DNA of 64,000 bases from Pseudoduganella violacea (GCF_014191875.1 NZ_JACHXD010000003.1:248001-312000), one strand, 5' to 3'. Positions 14,215-27,354 are shown, counted from the first letter of the stretch. Numbers and translations: made by a program. The notes: generated from the sequence alone by a model not told the origin.

Positions 14215-14735
14215 AGGCCGACAACTTCCCGCCTCTGGTGCTGGCCAGCGCCAGCGCACCGGGCGCCAACCTGATTGCAGCCGCACCCACAATGGAAGAC
14301 CTGGCCGCTACCCAGCGCTACGACATCCGCACAGCGGCCGGCATCACGCTGTGGCGTGAGATTACGCTGACCGACGTGCCGCGCCTGATCAAGCTGCGCC
14401 GCGAGCTGCCGGACTTGTATCCCGAATGGCAGCAGGACTTGGTGGCGCACCCGCTACGGGAAGGGCCGCTGCAGGCTAGCAGCCAGGCGCCAAGGGACGG
14501 CCTCACCGTCGCCTCCCTGGCCGGCCAGGTCGAGCCGCTGGTGTACGCCGGCGGCAGCTTGGGCCTGAACCTGGGCACGATAGAAATTTACGTTCACACG
14601 CCCACGCGAGCGGCGGACGTATCGCTGAGCGCGGCGCTGCAGCATCTTGACCTGTTCGAACCCGTCAGCCGGACTCACCTGGTACTGCAAGTGGAATGGT
14701 GGTTCGATGTGAAGCTGAACCGAGGTGTCGCATGA
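14211..14735 (+). CDS. Hypothetical protein
   Basis: A 174-residue protein, MKADNFPPLVLASASAPGAN.... The middle (WREITLTDVPRLIKLRRELP) is helical, the C-terminal half is beta-like (LGLNLGTIEIYVHTPTRAAD, then LVLQVEWWFDVKLN). It overlaps the preceding gene by four bases. No family recognised; probably cytoplasmic. Confidence 0.6.
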   Translation: MKADNFPPLVLASASAPGANLIAAAPTMEDLAATQRYDIRTAAGITLWREITLTDVPRLIKLRRELPDLYPEWQQDLVAHPLREGPLQASSQAPRDGLTVASLAGQVEPLVYAGGSLGLNLGTIEIYVHTPTRAADVSLSAALQHLDLFEPVSRTHLVLQVEWWFDVKLNRGVA

Positions 14736-14967
14736 GGCCGCCGACCGAGGACGAGGCCCGGCGCTCGCGCTGGTGCCCGACACGCTGACCAGCGAGGAAC
14801 GGCGCATGCTGACTCGCTACCGCGCCACGGCGCTCGAATGGCGCGCCGACATCTTGGACTACGTGAACATGGTGGCCAAGATGTTCCCGCTGGAGCGGGC
14901 GCCGCGCTCAGCAACCAGGCAGCGTATCCGCCTGGCCGGCTTGGATGAGAAGGAAAAGCCGAGGTGA
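14725..14967 (+). CDS. Hypothetical small protein (GTG start, start uncertain)
   Basis: The 80-residue frame has a convincing C-terminal part (TSEERRMLTRYRATALEWRA, then DYVNMVAKMFPLERA). Its only in-frame start overlapping the previous gene is GTG at 14725. A different frame begins at ATG 14732 in the typical ATGA overlap but stops after 18 codons, so a frameshift near the start, or the GTG start, must be assumed. No family recognised. Confidence 0.5.
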   Translation: MSHEAADRGRGPALALVPDTLTSEERRMLTRYRATALEWRADILDYVNMVAKMFPLERAPRSATRQRIRLAGLDEKEKPR

Positions 14968-15107
14968 GCCCCAGCAAGTCGCACCGCGATTCCGCGAGGT
15001 CGCGCGCAGTAGATGCGTCCAATCTTGGACGCCTTACAACCCCTTCTAGGCCCATCGCAAACCCGTGTAAAGGAGCTGTCGCAGATAAGTCTTGCAAAAG
15101 CTGACCT

Positions 15108-15878
15108 TTACTTGGACGGCCCGGCTAACAATTTTGGCAGGTATTGCAATGCCTTCACGTCTCGGTCAGCAAAATATTTTGCAGCCTTTTGTGGCAACCA
15201 GACCGTATTGAAATGTGCACGGAAATCGGCCAAATACTCATTCGGATACAGCCTAGCGCTGACAACTCGTCCATCGGTGTATCTGTGCTGGTACGAGGGG
15301 AAATCAGCTGGATTGACGCCTTTTTCCTTTCGTATCCATGCCGAAAACATTTTGCCCTCCGATATGTCCGGCACCATGCCTTCAGGCAGAGTGTATCCCC
15401 CAGACTCCAAGGGGGCGATTAGCCCGAAAGTTAGTTCATTGAGAATTGAGAAGTGAGTTGCTGGAATTTCAGCGCGGTTGGCCATATAGCGCTGCAAATG
15501 CACAGGCATGGTGTTCGGCATGCCGCCGCGAATGCCCCCGGACATCCATTCATATACCCATTTCGTGACCTGGACAGCGAACTTCGCGGAGAGCCACTGA
15601 CCGAGGTTGATGGCAACTTGGGGATGCACCCATGTGCCCTGCGTACGGGCATCGCCACCGGTATTGGTATGTATTAGAAGCGCAGTAGGCATTTTTAAAT
15701 CGGCCTCAAGCTCAACCAAGAATGCAATCGTGTTGCTGTTGCGCCGATAGTCGCTCCAGTTCTTGCCACTCGCTTTGCACAGGGCCGTGGCGTTGATGTA
15801 CCCATCCACTGCCCGTTGGTCGATTATGGAACCATCGGTTTCGTGAGGGATAAGTGCGAGCGTAAGTTGATTAGACAT
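15108..15878 (-). CDS. KilA-N domain protein
   Basis: A 256-residue protein beginning MSNQLTLALIPHETDGSIID, with AAGGTCAG before the ATG. A longer frame to 16001 lacks a good start and would run over the regulatory region. The KilA-N hallmark is clear: VDGYINATALCKASGKNWSD, then YRRNSNT and, further on, QGTWVHPQVAINLGQWLSAK. KilA-N is a DNA-binding domain of phages and large DNA viruses. The C-terminal half has no known domain. It is divergent from the serine recombinase gene, with repeated GTTAGAAA motifs in between. Confidence 0.85.
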   Translation of the reverse strand: MSNQLTLALIPHETDGSIIDQRAVDGYINATALCKASGKNWSDYRRNSNTIAFLVELEADLKMPTALLIHTNTGGDARTQGTWVHPQVAINLGQWLSAKFAVQVTKWVYEWMSGGIRGGMPNTMPVHLQRYMANRAEIPATHFSILNELTFGLIAPLESGGYTLPEGMVPDISEGKMFSAWIRKEKGVNPADFPSYQHRYTDGRVVSARLYPNEYLADFRAHFNTVWLPQKAAKYFADRDVKALQYLPKLLAGPSK

Positions 15879-16009
15879 ATCTGACCTTGGTGCTGAAAAG
15901 ACACTGGAATGGAGGGCATGAGTTGCATGAATTTTCGATACGCGTCTGGCGCAGGCCGAAAATTTGGCAGTTCGACGCAATCCAATGATACAGAGGTGCA
16001 ATGGGGAAA

Positions 16010-16167
16010 TTCTAACTAATTATCACAATTTCTGTTGAGGGAGTGTGTGTTAGAAAACGAACGATTTCTAACATCCATGCAAAGCAACGAATATCCGTGT
16101 TGGAAAAATATCCATTGCACTTTCTAACAGGTGGAGATATTCTGACAGTGTTTTCCAACAGTCTAAC
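16010..16167. promoter_or_regulatory. GTTAGAAA/GTTGGAAA inverted repeats, probable recombinase or regulator sites
   Basis: In the 299-base gap between the divergent KilA-N and serine recombinase genes lie GTTAGAAA-8 nt-TTTCTAAC (16049-16072), GTTGGAAA-14 nt-TTTCTAAC (16099-16128), TTTTCCAAC next to GTCTAAC (16151-16167) and a single TTCTAAC at 16010. Paired half-sites at different spacings resemble a res region, or operators for one of the two proteins. Confidence 0.55.
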
Positions 16168-16177
16168 GGAGAATCAC

Positions 16178-16744
16178 ATGGCAACCTTCGCATACGGCCG
16201 CGTCAGCACCACCGAACAGAGCGCAGACAACCAACGTATCGAAATCGAGGCGGCTGGACACCAAGTCGATTTCTGGTTTGCGGATACCATCAGCGGCAAG
16301 ACGAGCGCCACCCAGCGCCCGCAGTTCTCCGCTCTGCTCCGTCAAATTCGGAATGGTGAGACGCTGGTGGTGGCGAAGCTGGACCGCCTGGGCCGTGACG
16401 CGCAGGACGTCGGCGCCACAGTCAAGCTGCTGGCCAGCCGCAAGATTGCCGTCATCGTACTCCAGCTGGGCAAACTGGACCTAACCTCGCCGGCCGGCAA
16501 GATGATGCTGACCATGCTGGCCGCCGTGGCTGAGATGGAGCGGGATTTACTGGTGGAACGGACCCAAGCCGGCCTGGCCCGTGCGAAGAGTGAAGGCAAG
16601 ACGTTGGGCCGTCCGTCAAAGACTACCGCCGAGCAGCGCGCTGACATCATCGCCAAGTACGCCGCAGGCGAGAGCGTCAGCGCCTTGGCGCGTATGTACG
16701 CTGTGTCACGCGCCAATATTCTGGGCGTAGTGAAGCCAGCCTGA
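16178..16744 (+). CDS. Serine recombinase (resolvase/invertase type)
   Basis: A 188-residue protein starting MATFAYGRVSTTEQSADNQR; the ATG at 16178 has CGGAG upstream. The nucleophile is Ser10 in GRVST. Other family motifs are KLDRLGRDAQD, TSPAGKMMLTMLAAVAEMER and a C-terminal helix-turn-helix (GESVSALARMYAVSRANILG). Length and layout are those of Tn3-type resolvases/invertases. In an element that already has a tyrosine integrase it may resolve multimers or invert a segment; the repeats just upstream are candidate sites. Confidence 0.92.
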   Translation: MATFAYGRVSTTEQSADNQRIEIEAAGHQVDFWFADTISGKTSATQRPQFSALLRQIRNGETLVVAKLDRLGRDAQDVGATVKLLASRKIAVIVLQLGKLDLTSPAGKMMLTMLAAVAEMERDLLVERTQAGLARAKSEGKTLGRPSKTTAEQRADIIAKYAAGESVSALARMYAVSRANILGVVKPA

Positions 16745-16777
16745 GGGTTTGCCGTCCCCTCGGGGCCTCTGTGCTGG

Positions 16778-17098
16778 TCACGGGGATGCGATGTAGCTCA
16801 CCGCGTTACAAAGCATGCCGGCCCCGAGGAAAAAGAAGCCCAGGATAAATAAAAGAAATCCTAATTTATCCTGAATATTGAGCAGGACCGAGGAGGCTCC
16901 GAGCACCACTTCATGCTCTTGCCGCAATCCATCCATTCGGTTAAACAGCTCTTTAATATTGTTATCGTGGATGACCAAGCAATTGGTAACCCACTCTAAA
17001 ATGTGCTTGGCGCGCCACGCAAGAATTAGTGAGCCCAAGCCAGCGAAGGCAGAACCGATTAGCTTTAAGATTGTCGGCAAATCAGATGGGAAATGCAT
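16778..17098 (-). CDS. Small membrane protein, unknown
   Basis: A 106-residue protein with AAAGGATGA before the ATG. Two hydrophobic segments are visible, near residues 10-28 (LKLIGSAFAGLGSLILAW) and 80-98 (LGFLLFILGFFFLGAGMLC), separated by a charged helical loop. No family recognised. Its position between the recombinase and the right end, and its local AT-richness, suggest a cargo gene such as an exclusion or holin-like function; this is only a guess. Confidence 0.6.
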   Translation of the reverse strand: MHFPSDLPTILKLIGSAFAGLGSLILAWRAKHILEWVTNCLVIHDNNIKELFNRMDGLRQEHEVVLGASSVLLNIQDKLGFLLFILGFFFLGAGMLCNAVSYIASP

Positions 17099-17116
17099 TC
17101 ATTCATCCTTTCGAAA

Positions 17117-17138
17117 AACCTACACAGTGCCTACACAA
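17117..17138 (+). repeat. Two 11-bp repeats near right end, probable arm-type sites
   Basis: AACCTACACAG followed directly by TGCCTACACAA, the same unit and period as the four copies before the integrase. They lie 54 bases inside attR. Confidence 0.55.
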
Positions 17139-17191
17139 AAATACCAGATACAAAAAAAGGACTTGAGAATTTCTCTAAGTCCTTGATTTTA

Positions 17192-17268
<77 letters not shown>

Positions 17269-17303
17269 TGTGGAGACGGCGCGAAAACGCCGGGAGAAAT
17301 GAA

Positions 17304-17330
17304 AAACGGGCTGTCACAGACAACCCGTTT
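17304..17330 (-). terminator. Hairpin between tRNA-Pro and tRNA-Arg
   Basis: On the minus strand AAACGGGTTGTC, a 2-base loop and GACAGCCCGTTTTTC form a stem with a T-run (one G-T pair). It could terminate or process the tRNA-Pro transcript ahead of tRNA-Arg. Confidence 0.5.
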
Positions 17331-17342
17331 CTTTTTGAATTT

Positions 17343-17419
17343 TGGTCGGAGTACAAGGATTCGAACCTTGGACCCCCTGGTCCCAAACCAGGTGCGCTAC
17401 CGGGCTGCGCTACACTCCG
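17343..17419 (-). tRNA. tRNA-Pro (anticodon TGG)
   Basis: Cloverleaf on the minus strand: acceptor CGGAGTG...TACTCCG, anticodon loop with TGG (CCTGG-TTTGGGA-CCAGG), T loop TTCGAAT, discriminator A and encoded CCA. It decodes CCA/CCN proline codons and lies between glmM and tRNA-Arg. Confidence 0.95.
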
Positions 17420-17471
17420 ATAAACGCATTGTACTCCTTGCCGCTATGTGGCGTCAATGTAACGGGCGAAC

Positions 17472-18824
17472 TCAGGCAGCGAGCGGCACGCTGACCTTGT
17501 CGGCGATGCGGCGCGCCATGCTTTGCGCGTGTTCGGCGTTGCGCGCCTCCACCATCACACGGATCAGCGGCTCGGTGCCGGAGGCGCGGATCAGCACGCG
17601 GCCGCTGTCGCCCAGCTCGCGCTCGACCAGTTCCTTCTCGGCCACCATGGCGGCGTTTTTCTGCCAGTCGAAGCCGGCCGGCACGCGCACATTGATCAGG
17701 GTTTGCGGGAACAGCTCGACTTCGCCGGCGATCTGGGCCAGGGTCTTGTTGCTGCGCTTGAGCGCGCTCAGCACCTGCAGCGCCGAGATGATGCCGTCGC
17801 CCGTGGTGTGCTTGTCCAGCGCCAGCAGGTGGCCGCTGCCCTCCCCGCCCAGGATCCAGCCTTTTTCCTGCAGCACTTCGAGCACGTAGCGGTCGCCCAC
17901 CTTGGCGCGCGCGAAGCCGATGCCTTTTTCCTTGAACGCCACTTCCAGCGCCATATTCGTCATCAGGGTGCCGACGGCGCCCGGCACGGGGCCGGTGGCC
18001 AGGCGGTCCATCACCATCACGTACAGCAGCTCGTCGCCGTTGTACAGGCGGCCGTTGGCGTCGCACATGATGAGGCGGTCGGCGTCGCCATCGAGCGCAA
18101 TGCCGAGGTCGGCGTCATGCGCCAGCACGGCGGCGGCCATGGCTTTCGGCGCGGTGGCGCCGTGGCCGTCGTTGATATTGAAACCGTCCGGCTTGTTGCC
18201 GATCGGGACCACTTCCGCACCCAGTTCGTGGAACACGTGGGGGGCGATATCGTAGGCGGCGCCGTGGGCGCAATCGACCACGATCTTCAGGCCGCGCAGG
18301 TCCAGCTCATTGGGGAAGGTGCTCTTGCAAAATTCGATGTAGCGGCCCTTGGCGTCATCCAGGCGCTTGGCGCGGCCCAGCTTTTCCGAATTGACGCAGC
18401 CCATGGGTTGCTCCAGCAGGGCTTCGATGTCCAGCTCGACTGCGTCGGGCAACTTGGTGCCCTGGGCCGAGAAGAATTTGATGCCGTTGTCCTGGAAAGG
18501 ATTGTGCGAGGCCGAAATCACCACGCCGGCCGACAGGCGCAGCGCGCGCGTCAGGTAGGCGATGGCCGGGGTCGGCATCGGGCCAGCCAGCATCACGTCC
18601 ACGCCGGCGGCGGAGAAGCCCGCCTCCAGCGCCGCTTCCAGCATATAGCCGGAAATGCGCGTGTCTTTGCCGATCAGCACGGTGGGCCGCGCCATGCCGG
18701 CGGCGGCCGTCTTGGCCAGCACCTGGCCGGCCGCGTAGCCGAGGCGCATTACGAATTCAGGGGTGATCGGCGCGGCGCCGACCAAGCCACGGATACCGTC
18801 GGTACCGAAATATTTGCGTGCCAT
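17472..18824 (-). CDS. glmM: Phosphoglucosamine mutase
   Basis: A 450-residue enzyme beginning [20 protein letters not shown]. It interconverts glucosamine-6-phosphate and glucosamine-1-phosphate on the way to UDP-GlcNAc, for peptidoglycan and LPS. The phosphoserine loop [13 protein letters not shown] (Ser106) and the metal loop LDGDADR are present, as is the C-terminal phosphate-binding [15 protein letters not shown]. Length is normal. It follows folP by 40 bases, the usual folP-glmM arrangement in proteobacteria. Confidence 0.97.
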   Translation of the reverse strand: MARKYFGTDGIRGLVGAAPITPEFVMRLGYAAGQVLAKTAAAGMARPTVLIGKDTRISGYMLEAALEAGFSAAGVDVMLAGPMPTPAIAYLTRALRLSAGVVISASHNPFQDNGIKFFSAQGTKLPDAVELDIEALLEQPMGCVNSEKLGRAKRLDDAKGRYIEFCKSTFPNELDLRGLKIVVDCAHGAAYDIAPHVFHELGAEVVPIGNKPDGFNINDGHGATAPKAMAAAVLAHDADLGIALDGDADRLIMCDANGRLYNGDELLYVMVMDRLATGPVPGAVGTLMTNMALEVAFKEKGIGFARAKVGDRYVLEVLQEKGWILGGEGSGHLLALDKHTTGDGIISALQVLSALKRSNKTLAQIAGEVELFPQTLINVRVPAGFDWQKNAAMVAEKELVERELGDSGRVLIRASGTEPLIRVMVEARNAEHAQSMARRIADKVSVPLAA

Positions 18825-18864
18825 ATGAAATCTCTTCTTGTGTGTTGAACTGCAAGCCCTATTC

Positions 18865-19686
18865 TTATTGGGCGGCTTGCCATACCTTTAAAGCATCTAC
18901 CGTTTCCGCCACATCATGCACCCGCACGATCTGGGCGCCATGCGCCACCGCCGCCAGCGCCCCGCCGATGCTGCCGGCCAGACGCTGCTCGACCGGCTTG
19001 CCGGTCACGGCGCCGATCATCGACTTGCGCGAGACGCCGGCCAGCAGCGGCAGGCCGAGTTCGGCGACCAGCCGCCGTCCGGCCTTCAGTAAAGCATAGT
19101 TGTGTTCCACGGTTTTGCCAAAACCAAAACCGGGATCGATCCACAGCCGCTCGCGCTCGATGCCGGCCGCCGTCAGTGCCTCCACCCGTTCGCGCAGGAA
19201 AGCCACGACGTCGGCCACCACGTCGCCATAGGCAGGATTGTGCTGCATCGTTGCAGGATTATCAAGCATATGCATGATACACAAAGCGCAGTCGCTGCCG
19301 CGCACGGCATCGATGGCGCCCGGCGCGCGGAAGGCGTTGATGTCGTTGATCATGTCCACGCCGGCCAGAATCGCTTCGCGCATCACGGTCGGCTTATAGG
19401 TATCGACCGACACTGGCGTGCCGCTGTCGCGCAGCGCATACAGCACCGGCAGCACGCGCCGCAGCTCTTCCTCCAGCGGCAGCGCCGGGGCGCCGGGACG
19501 GCTCGATTCGCCGCCCACATCGATGATGTCGACGCCCTCGCCCACCATGCGTTCCGCATGCGACACGGCGTATTCCAGGCTGTGGTGCTGGCCGCCATCG
19601 GAGAAGGAATCGGGCGTGACATTGAGAATGCCCATGACGAGCGGGCGTGGCGGCAAATTGAAGCGGCCGAAATGGATCTGAGGCAT
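18865..19686 (-). CDS. folP: Dihydropteroate synthase
   Basis: A 273-residue TIM-barrel enzyme that joins p-aminobenzoate to dihydropterin pyrophosphate in folate synthesis, the sulfonamide target. Both family signatures are visible: [18 protein letters not shown] near residue 18 and [14 protein letters not shown] near 55, with INDINAFR and RKSMIG further on. It lies between ftsH and glmM in the order typical of the group. A terminator separates it from ftsH, so it may have its own promoter. Confidence 0.97.
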   Translation of the reverse strand: MPQIHFGRFNLPPRPLVMGILNVTPDSFSDGGQHHSLEYAVSHAERMVGEGVDIIDVGGESSRPGAPALPLEEELRRVLPVLYALRDSGTPVSVDTYKPTVMREAILAGVDMINDINAFRAPGAIDAVRGSDCALCIMHMLDNPATMQHNPAYGDVVADVVAFLRERVEALTAAGIERERLWIDPGFGFGKTVEHNYALLKAGRRLVAELGLPLLAGVSRKSMIGAVTGKPVEQRLAGSIGGALAAVAHGAQIVRVHDVAETVDALKVWQAAQ

Positions 19687-19707
19687 GGATTGTGTGGGCT
19701 AAGAATG

Positions 19708-19736
19708 GAAAAAAGGGCGAGGATTCCTCCTCACCC
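19708..19736 (-). terminator. Intrinsic terminator after ftsH
   Basis: In the minus direction GGGTGAGGA-GGAA-TCCTCGCCC (one G-T pair) is followed by TTTTTT, 23 bases past the ftsH stop. Confidence 0.8.
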
Positions 19737-19758
19737 TTTCTATTGGCGCGGTCCGGGC

Positions 19759-21639
19759 TTAAGCCGGCGCCGTCGCATTGGGCGAAATGCCGGTATCGCC
19801 GCCGCCGGGCTGCTTGCGCAGCGTGACGCCCGCTTTCGGCGGACGCGGCTCGTGGCCGGCCATGATGTCGTTGATCTGCTCGGCATCGATGGTTTCCCAT
19901 TCCAACAGGGCCTTGGTCATCATTTCGACCTTGTCGCGGTTTTCTTCGAGCAGCTTGCGCGCCAGCGCATACTGCGAGTCGAGGATGTTGCGGATTTCGG
20001 CGTCGACCTTTTGCTGGGTCGCTTCCGAGATGGTCTTGTTGGTGCCGCCCAGGAAACCTTCGTTCTGGGTGTCTTCGTACACCATCACGCCCAGCGCGTC
20101 CGACATGCCGAAACGCGTCACCATCGAGCGGGCCAGCTTGGTGGCGCGCGAGAAGTCGTTGGCGGCGCCGGTCGACATCTGGCCGACGAAGATTTCTTCC
20201 GCGATACGGCCGCCGAACAGGATGGAAATTTCTTCCAGCATCTTGTCCTTGTAGCCGGACAGATTGTCGTGCTCAGGCAGCTGCCAGGTCAGGCCCAGCG
20301 CCCAGCCGCGCGGCATGATGGTGACCTTGTGCACCGGATCGGCCTTCGGCAGCAGCTTGGCAACGACGGCGTGGCCGGACTCGTGGTAAGCCGTGTTGCG
20401 GCGCTCTTCCTCGCGGATAATCATGGACTTGCGCTCCGGACCCATGAAGATCTTGTCCTTGGCGTCCTCGAAGTCCTGCATATCGACCAGGCGCTTGCTG
20501 CGGCGCGCGGCGAACAGGGCCGCTTCGTTGACCAGGTTGGCCAGGTCGGCGCCCGAGAAGCCGGGCGTGCCACGGGCCAGGATGTCGGCTTTCACGTCGG
20601 TGCCGATCGGCACTTTGCGCATATGCACGTTCAGGATCTGCTCGCGGCCGCGGATGTCCGGCAAGCCCACCGACACTTGGCGGTCGAAACGGCCGGGACG
20701 CAGCAGCGCCTTGTCCAGCACGTCGGCGCGGTTGGTGGCAGCCACCACGATCACGCCGGACGAGGCTTCGAAGCCATCCATTTCCACCAGCAACTGGTTC
20801 AGGGTCTGCTCGCGCTCATCGTTGCCGCCGCCCATGCCGGCACCGCGGTGACGGCCAACGGCGTCGATCTCGTCGATGAAGATAATGCAGGGCGAATGTT
20901 TTTTCGCGTTCTCGAACATATCGCGCACGCGGGACGCACCCACGCCGACGAACATTTCCACGAAGTCGGAACCGGAGATCGAGAAGAACGGCACCTTGGC
21001 CTCACCCGCGATGGCGCGCGCCAGCAGGGTTTTACCGGTGCCGGGAGGACCGACCATCAGCACGCCGCGCGGAATGCGGCCGCCCAGTTTCTGGAACTTG
21101 GTCGGGTCTTTCAGGAAGTCCACGATCTCGGTGACTTCTTCCTTCGCTTCGTCGCAGCCGGCGACGTCGGCGAAAGTCACGGTGTTATTGGTTTCATCGA
21201 GCATGCGCGCCTTCGATTTGCCGAAGGAGAAAGCGCCGCCCTTGCCGCCGCCCTGCATCTGGCGCATGAAGAAAATCCACACGCCGATCAAGAGCAGCAT
21301 CGGGAACCAGGAGACGAAGACCTGCTGCAGGAACGATGGCTCTTCCGGCGGCTTCACATCGAAGCGCACGCCGTTTTCGCGCAGGTCGCCGATCAGGCCG
21401 CGGTCCAGATAGGTCGCGGTGGTGCGCACCTTGGATTCGTCGATCTTGGTGGCGGTAATGGTATTGCCCTCGATCGTCACATCCTTGATGCGGCGGGCTT
21501 TTACCTCATCCAGCAGATCGGAATAAGCGATGGTCTTGCTGCCGCCAGCCATGCTGTGGTTGTCAAATTGCTTAAACAGCATAAATAACAACAGGGCAAC
21601 AACTACCCAGATGGCAGATTTGGAAAACATGTTATTCAC
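19759..21639 (-). CDS. ftsH: ATP-dependent membrane zinc protease FtsH
   Basis: A 626-residue inner-membrane AAA+ metalloprotease that degrades membrane and short-lived regulatory proteins. Two N-terminal membrane segments flank a periplasmic part. Walker A GPPGTGKT, Walker B IIFIDEID, the second region of homology with the arginine finger (RPGRFDRQ) and the zinc site HESGH are all visible. The C-terminus is Pro/Gly rich. It is downstream of rlmE with a 214-base gap, which is the conserved rlmE-ftsH-folP-glmM neighbourhood. Confidence 0.98.
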   Translation of the reverse strand: MNNMFSKSAIWVVVALLLFMLFKQFDNHSMAGGSKTIAYSDLLDEVKARRIKDVTIEGNTITATKIDESKVRTTATYLDRGLIGDLRENGVRFDVKPPEEPSFLQQVFVSWFPMLLLIGVWIFFMRQMQGGGKGGAFSFGKSKARMLDETNNTVTFADVAGCDEAKEEVTEIVDFLKDPTKFQKLGGRIPRGVLMVGPPGTGKTLLARAIAGEAKVPFFSISGSDFVEMFVGVGASRVRDMFENAKKHSPCIIFIDEIDAVGRHRGAGMGGGNDEREQTLNQLLVEMDGFEASSGVIVVAATNRADVLDKALLRPGRFDRQVSVGLPDIRGREQILNVHMRKVPIGTDVKADILARGTPGFSGADLANLVNEAALFAARRSKRLVDMQDFEDAKDKIFMGPERKSMIIREEERRNTAYHESGHAVVAKLLPKADPVHKVTIMPRGWALGLTWQLPEHDNLSGYKDKMLEEISILFGGRIAEEIFVGQMSTGAANDFSRATKLARSMVTRFGMSDALGVMVYEDTQNEGFLGGTNKTISEATQQKVDAEIRNILDSQYALARKLLEENRDKVEMMTKALLEWETIDAEQINDIMAGHEPRPPKAGVTLRKQPGGGDTGISPNATAPA

Positions 21640-21853
21640 GAAAACTCCTTGGATGCAGCGCGCATCTGTTACCGGTACTAGAAACTGATTTTACTCGTAA
21701 TGGACAGGCCGTGCCAGAAACCTGCCCCACCGGTGCGTGATTTTGGCCGCGCACGGGCTGAAAAACGTCATGTTAACCCCAATCCAACGCCCTTCCGCAG
21801 CCGATGTGCGGTCCATGCGGCCAAATACAAGGGCTAAAACATCGGATTCGTGA

Positions 21854-22504
21854 TTAATTTTGCACCGGATGTTTCAAACCCCGGCCCAAAAGGAAGATTT
21901 CGGACGATTTATCGCGGCTGGCTTTCGGCTTCTTTTGCTTGACGACTTTGAACTCTTGCTTAAATTTCTCGTAAATCTGGGTAAAGCCCATATCCTTGAA
22001 ACACTTCACCAGCAAGGAACCGCCCGGTTTCAGATGGTGCTGGGAGAATTCGATGGCGATATCGATCAAATCTTCCATGCGCGCCGCGTCGGCGGTGGCG
22101 ATGCCCGACAAATTGGGCGCCATATCCGACAAGACCAGGTCCGCTTTGCGTCCCTGCAACACTTCCGCCAATTGGTCGAGGATTTCCTGTTCGCGGAAAT
22201 CGCCCTGGATGAAATGCATATCGGCGATCGGCTCCATGGGCAGGATATCCAGGCCGATAATGGTGCCATTGATGCCGCCGCCCTCCTTGCCCGCCAGCTT
22301 ACGCCGCGTGTACTGGCCCCAGGAGCCGGGCGTGCAACCCAGGTCGACGATCAACTGGCCGGAGTGGATCAGCTTTTCGTCTTCGTCGATCTCTTTCAGC
22401 TTGTAGGCGGCGCGCGCGCGGTAGCCGTCCTTCTTGGCGGCCTTCACGTAAGGATCGTTAATATGGTCGTGCAACCAGTTTTTGTTTAATTTGTTCTTTG
22501 CCAT
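21854..22504 (-). CDS. rlmE: 23S rRNA (uridine-2'-O)-methyltransferase
   Basis: A 216-residue FtsJ/RrmJ protein starting [20 protein letters not shown]. The start at 22504 matches the family; a frame to 22540 adds 12 unrelated residues. It methylates U2552 in the A-loop of 23S rRNA using SAM. The SAM motif [22 protein letters not shown] and SLLVKCFKD, and [10 protein letters not shown] supply the K-D-K-E catalytic set together with the N-terminal Lys. It is divergent from yhbY with a 45-base gap that must hold both promoters. Confidence 0.96.
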   Translation of the reverse strand: MAKNKLNKNWLHDHINDPYVKAAKKDGYRARAAYKLKEIDEDEKLIHSGQLIVDLGCTPGSWGQYTRRKLAGKEGGGINGTIIGLDILPMEPIADMHFIQGDFREQEILDQLAEVLQGRKADLVLSDMAPNLSGIATADAARMEDLIDIAIEFSQHHLKPGGSLLVKCFKDMGFTQIYEKFKQEFKVVKQKKPKASRDKSSEIFLLGRGLKHPVQN

Positions 22505-22549
22505 ATCGCGTAGAATAGCGCCTTTAAGAGAACTACCCAAAAAAATATT

Positions 22550-23020
22550 ATGTTGAAACTAACACCCGTTGAGCGCAGTGCACTGCGCGCCGAAGCACAC
22601 GCGCTGAAGCCTATCGTCCTCATTGGGGAGGCCGGCCTGACGCCTGCCGTGATGAAGGAAATCGAACTGGGCCTGGATTCCCACGGCCTGATCAAGGTAC
22701 GCGTGTTCGGCGACGACCGTGACGCCCGCATCGAAATGTACGACACCATATGCGCCGAACTCAGCGCCGCTCCCGTGCAGCACATCGGCAAGCTGCTGGT
22801 GCTGTACCGCCCGAAAAAGGAAGTGGAAAAAGCCCGCAGCGCCAAAGCCGGTAAAGGCATGCGCATGGTCACCATCGTCAAGCCCAGCGCCAGCGGCACC
22901 AAGAAACCGTCCGTCAGCAAGGTTATGCTGAAAGGCAATGAACGCGTTACAGAAGGCGGCACCATCAAGCGCGCCAAGGCCCGCCAGAAGAGCACCAAGA
23001 AGACCTTGCTCAACGACTGA
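22550..23020 (+). CDS. yhbY: YhbY-family RNA-binding protein (CRM domain)
   Basis: A 156-residue protein. Residues 1-95 form the CRM/YhbY domain ([20 protein letters not shown] and the [11 protein letters not shown] strand), which binds the 50S subunit during assembly. The C-terminal 60 residues are Lys/Arg-rich and disordered, longer than the E. coli protein, and common in betaproteobacterial homologues. Divergent from rlmE, a conserved pairing of ribosome-assembly genes. Confidence 0.93.
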   Translation: MLKLTPVERSALRAEAHALKPIVLIGEAGLTPAVMKEIELGLDSHGLIKVRVFGDDRDARIEMYDTICAELSAAPVQHIGKLLVLYRPKKEVEKARSAKAGKGMRMVTIVKPSASGTKKPSVSKVMLKGNERVTEGGTIKRAKARQKSTKKTLLND

Positions 23021-23041
23021 TCTTCACAGTCCGAAATACAG

Positions 23042-23080
23042 CGGGGAAGACGGGACGCCAGTCCCGCTTCCCCGTTTTTT
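23042..23080 (+). terminator. Strong intrinsic terminator after yhbY
   Basis: CGGGGAAG-A-CGGGAC-GCCA-GTCCCG-CTTCCCCG forms a 14-bp stem with one bulged base, followed by TTTTTT and a second T-run. Confidence 0.9.
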
Positions 23081-23100
23081 ATTGCCCGTTTTTTAGCTAT

Positions 23101-23544
23101 TTACTGTTTGACCACCAGCCATACGGCCAGCAGGCTTTGCAGCAGATAGATGCAGCTGGAAATCCCGTGCAGCATGCCGAAACGGCTCTTCGCCGCGCTT
23201 TCCATCACGCCGGACGCACCGGCGGCGGCGCGCAGCTCGGCCATCATCGGCTGCAGGCCAAAATGGCTGATGACGGTGCACAGCGCCATGGCGGCCACCA
23301 GGGCCAGCACGGTGCGGCGCCGTTTGGCGTCCCAGTCGCGCGTCGCGGTCCAGATCAACAGCACCATGGCCGCGCCGCAGCCCAGCGACAGCAAGGCCTG
23401 GGCGTGGAACATGCTGCCGGCGATACTGCCGGCCAGCACGCGGTCGCTCAGCGTGGCAAACAGGGTCGGCGCCACCAGGTAGCCGACCGTCCACAGGCTG
23501 CCCGCCCACAGGGCCGCCACCAGCAGCCTGACGCGCGGCAGCAT
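23101..23544 (-). CDS. DUF4149 membrane protein
   Basis: A 147-residue protein with four hydrophobic segments (VRLLVAALWAGSLWTVGYLV near the start, then MFHAQALLSLGCGAAMVLLI, LALVAAMALCTVISHFGL and a C-terminal ISSCIYLLQSLLAVWLVV). The WAGSLW...APTLF pattern is that of DUF4149 (TMEM205-like). Its start overlaps the greA stop (TGATG), so it is coupled to greA. Role unknown. Confidence 0.85.
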   Translation of the reverse strand: MLPRVRLLVAALWAGSLWTVGYLVAPTLFATLSDRVLAGSIAGSMFHAQALLSLGCGAAMVLLIWTATRDWDAKRRRTVLALVAAMALCTVISHFGLQPMMAELRAAAGASGVMESAAKSRFGMLHGISSCIYLLQSLLAVWLVVKQ

Positions 23545-24020
23545 CAGATGTAGCGCACGTCGATGATTTCGTACTCGCGCGGGCCGGACGGCGCCTGCAC
23601 TTCCACCACGTCGCCGGCGGCCTTGCCGATCAGCGCGCGCGCGATCGGCGACGTCACGGAAACCTTGCTCAGTTTGATATCGGCCTCGTCGATGCCGACG
23701 ATCTGATAGCTCACCTTCTGGCCCGATTCCAGGTCTTCCAGGTCGACGGTGGAGGCAAACACCACGCGGCCGTCGGCGTCGAGCTGGGTCGGGTCGATCA
23801 CTTGCGCGCTGCTCAGTTTGCCTTCCAGTTCCGCAATGCGGCCTTCCACGAAGGCCTGGCGCTCCTTGGCCGCATCGTATTCGGCGTTTTCCGACAGGTC
23901 GCCATGCGAGCGCGCTTCGGCGATCGCGTCAATGACAATGCGGCGCTCCTTGGTCTTCAACTGATGCAGCTCTTCTTTCAAAAGCTCTGCGCCGAATTTG
24001 GTAAGTGGAACTGAAGTCAT
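23544..24020 (-). CDS. greA: Transcription elongation factor GreA
   Basis: A 158-residue protein of normal length. The N-terminal coiled coil carries the acidic tip GDLSENAEYDAAKERQAF, which enters the RNA polymerase secondary channel to stimulate cleavage of backtracked RNA. The C-terminal FKBP-like domain follows (VTSPIARALIGKAAGDVVEV). It lies downstream of carB behind a terminator, as in many proteobacteria. Confidence 0.97.
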   Translation of the reverse strand: MTSVPLTKFGAELLKEELHQLKTKERRIVIDAIAEARSHGDLSENAEYDAAKERQAFVEGRIAELEGKLSSAQVIDPTQLDADGRVVFASTVDLEDLESGQKVSYQIVGIDEADIKLSKVSVTSPIARALIGKAAGDVVEVQAPSGPREYEIIDVRYI

Positions 24021-24046
24021 AATTTACCTGCTATTTACGTTATTCC

Positions 24047-24094
24047 CAAAGAAAAAGCACAGAGCCCGCACCTTGCTACAGCGCGGGCTCTGTG
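24047..24094 (-). terminator. Intrinsic terminator after carAB
   Basis: A perfect 12-bp stem, CACAGAGCCCGC and GCGGGCTCTGTG, is followed in the minus direction by CTTTTTCTTT, about 30 bases past the carB stop. It separates carAB from greA. Confidence 0.88.
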
Positions 24095-24123
24095 GTCGTG
24101 GTCCTGCTTAACTTCTAAAGGGC

Positions 24124-27354
<3,231 letters not shown>

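Noticed and set aside
19102..21588. 828-codon open frame antisense to ftsH and folP
   Set aside because: Shadow of two certain genes; no domain or ribosome site.
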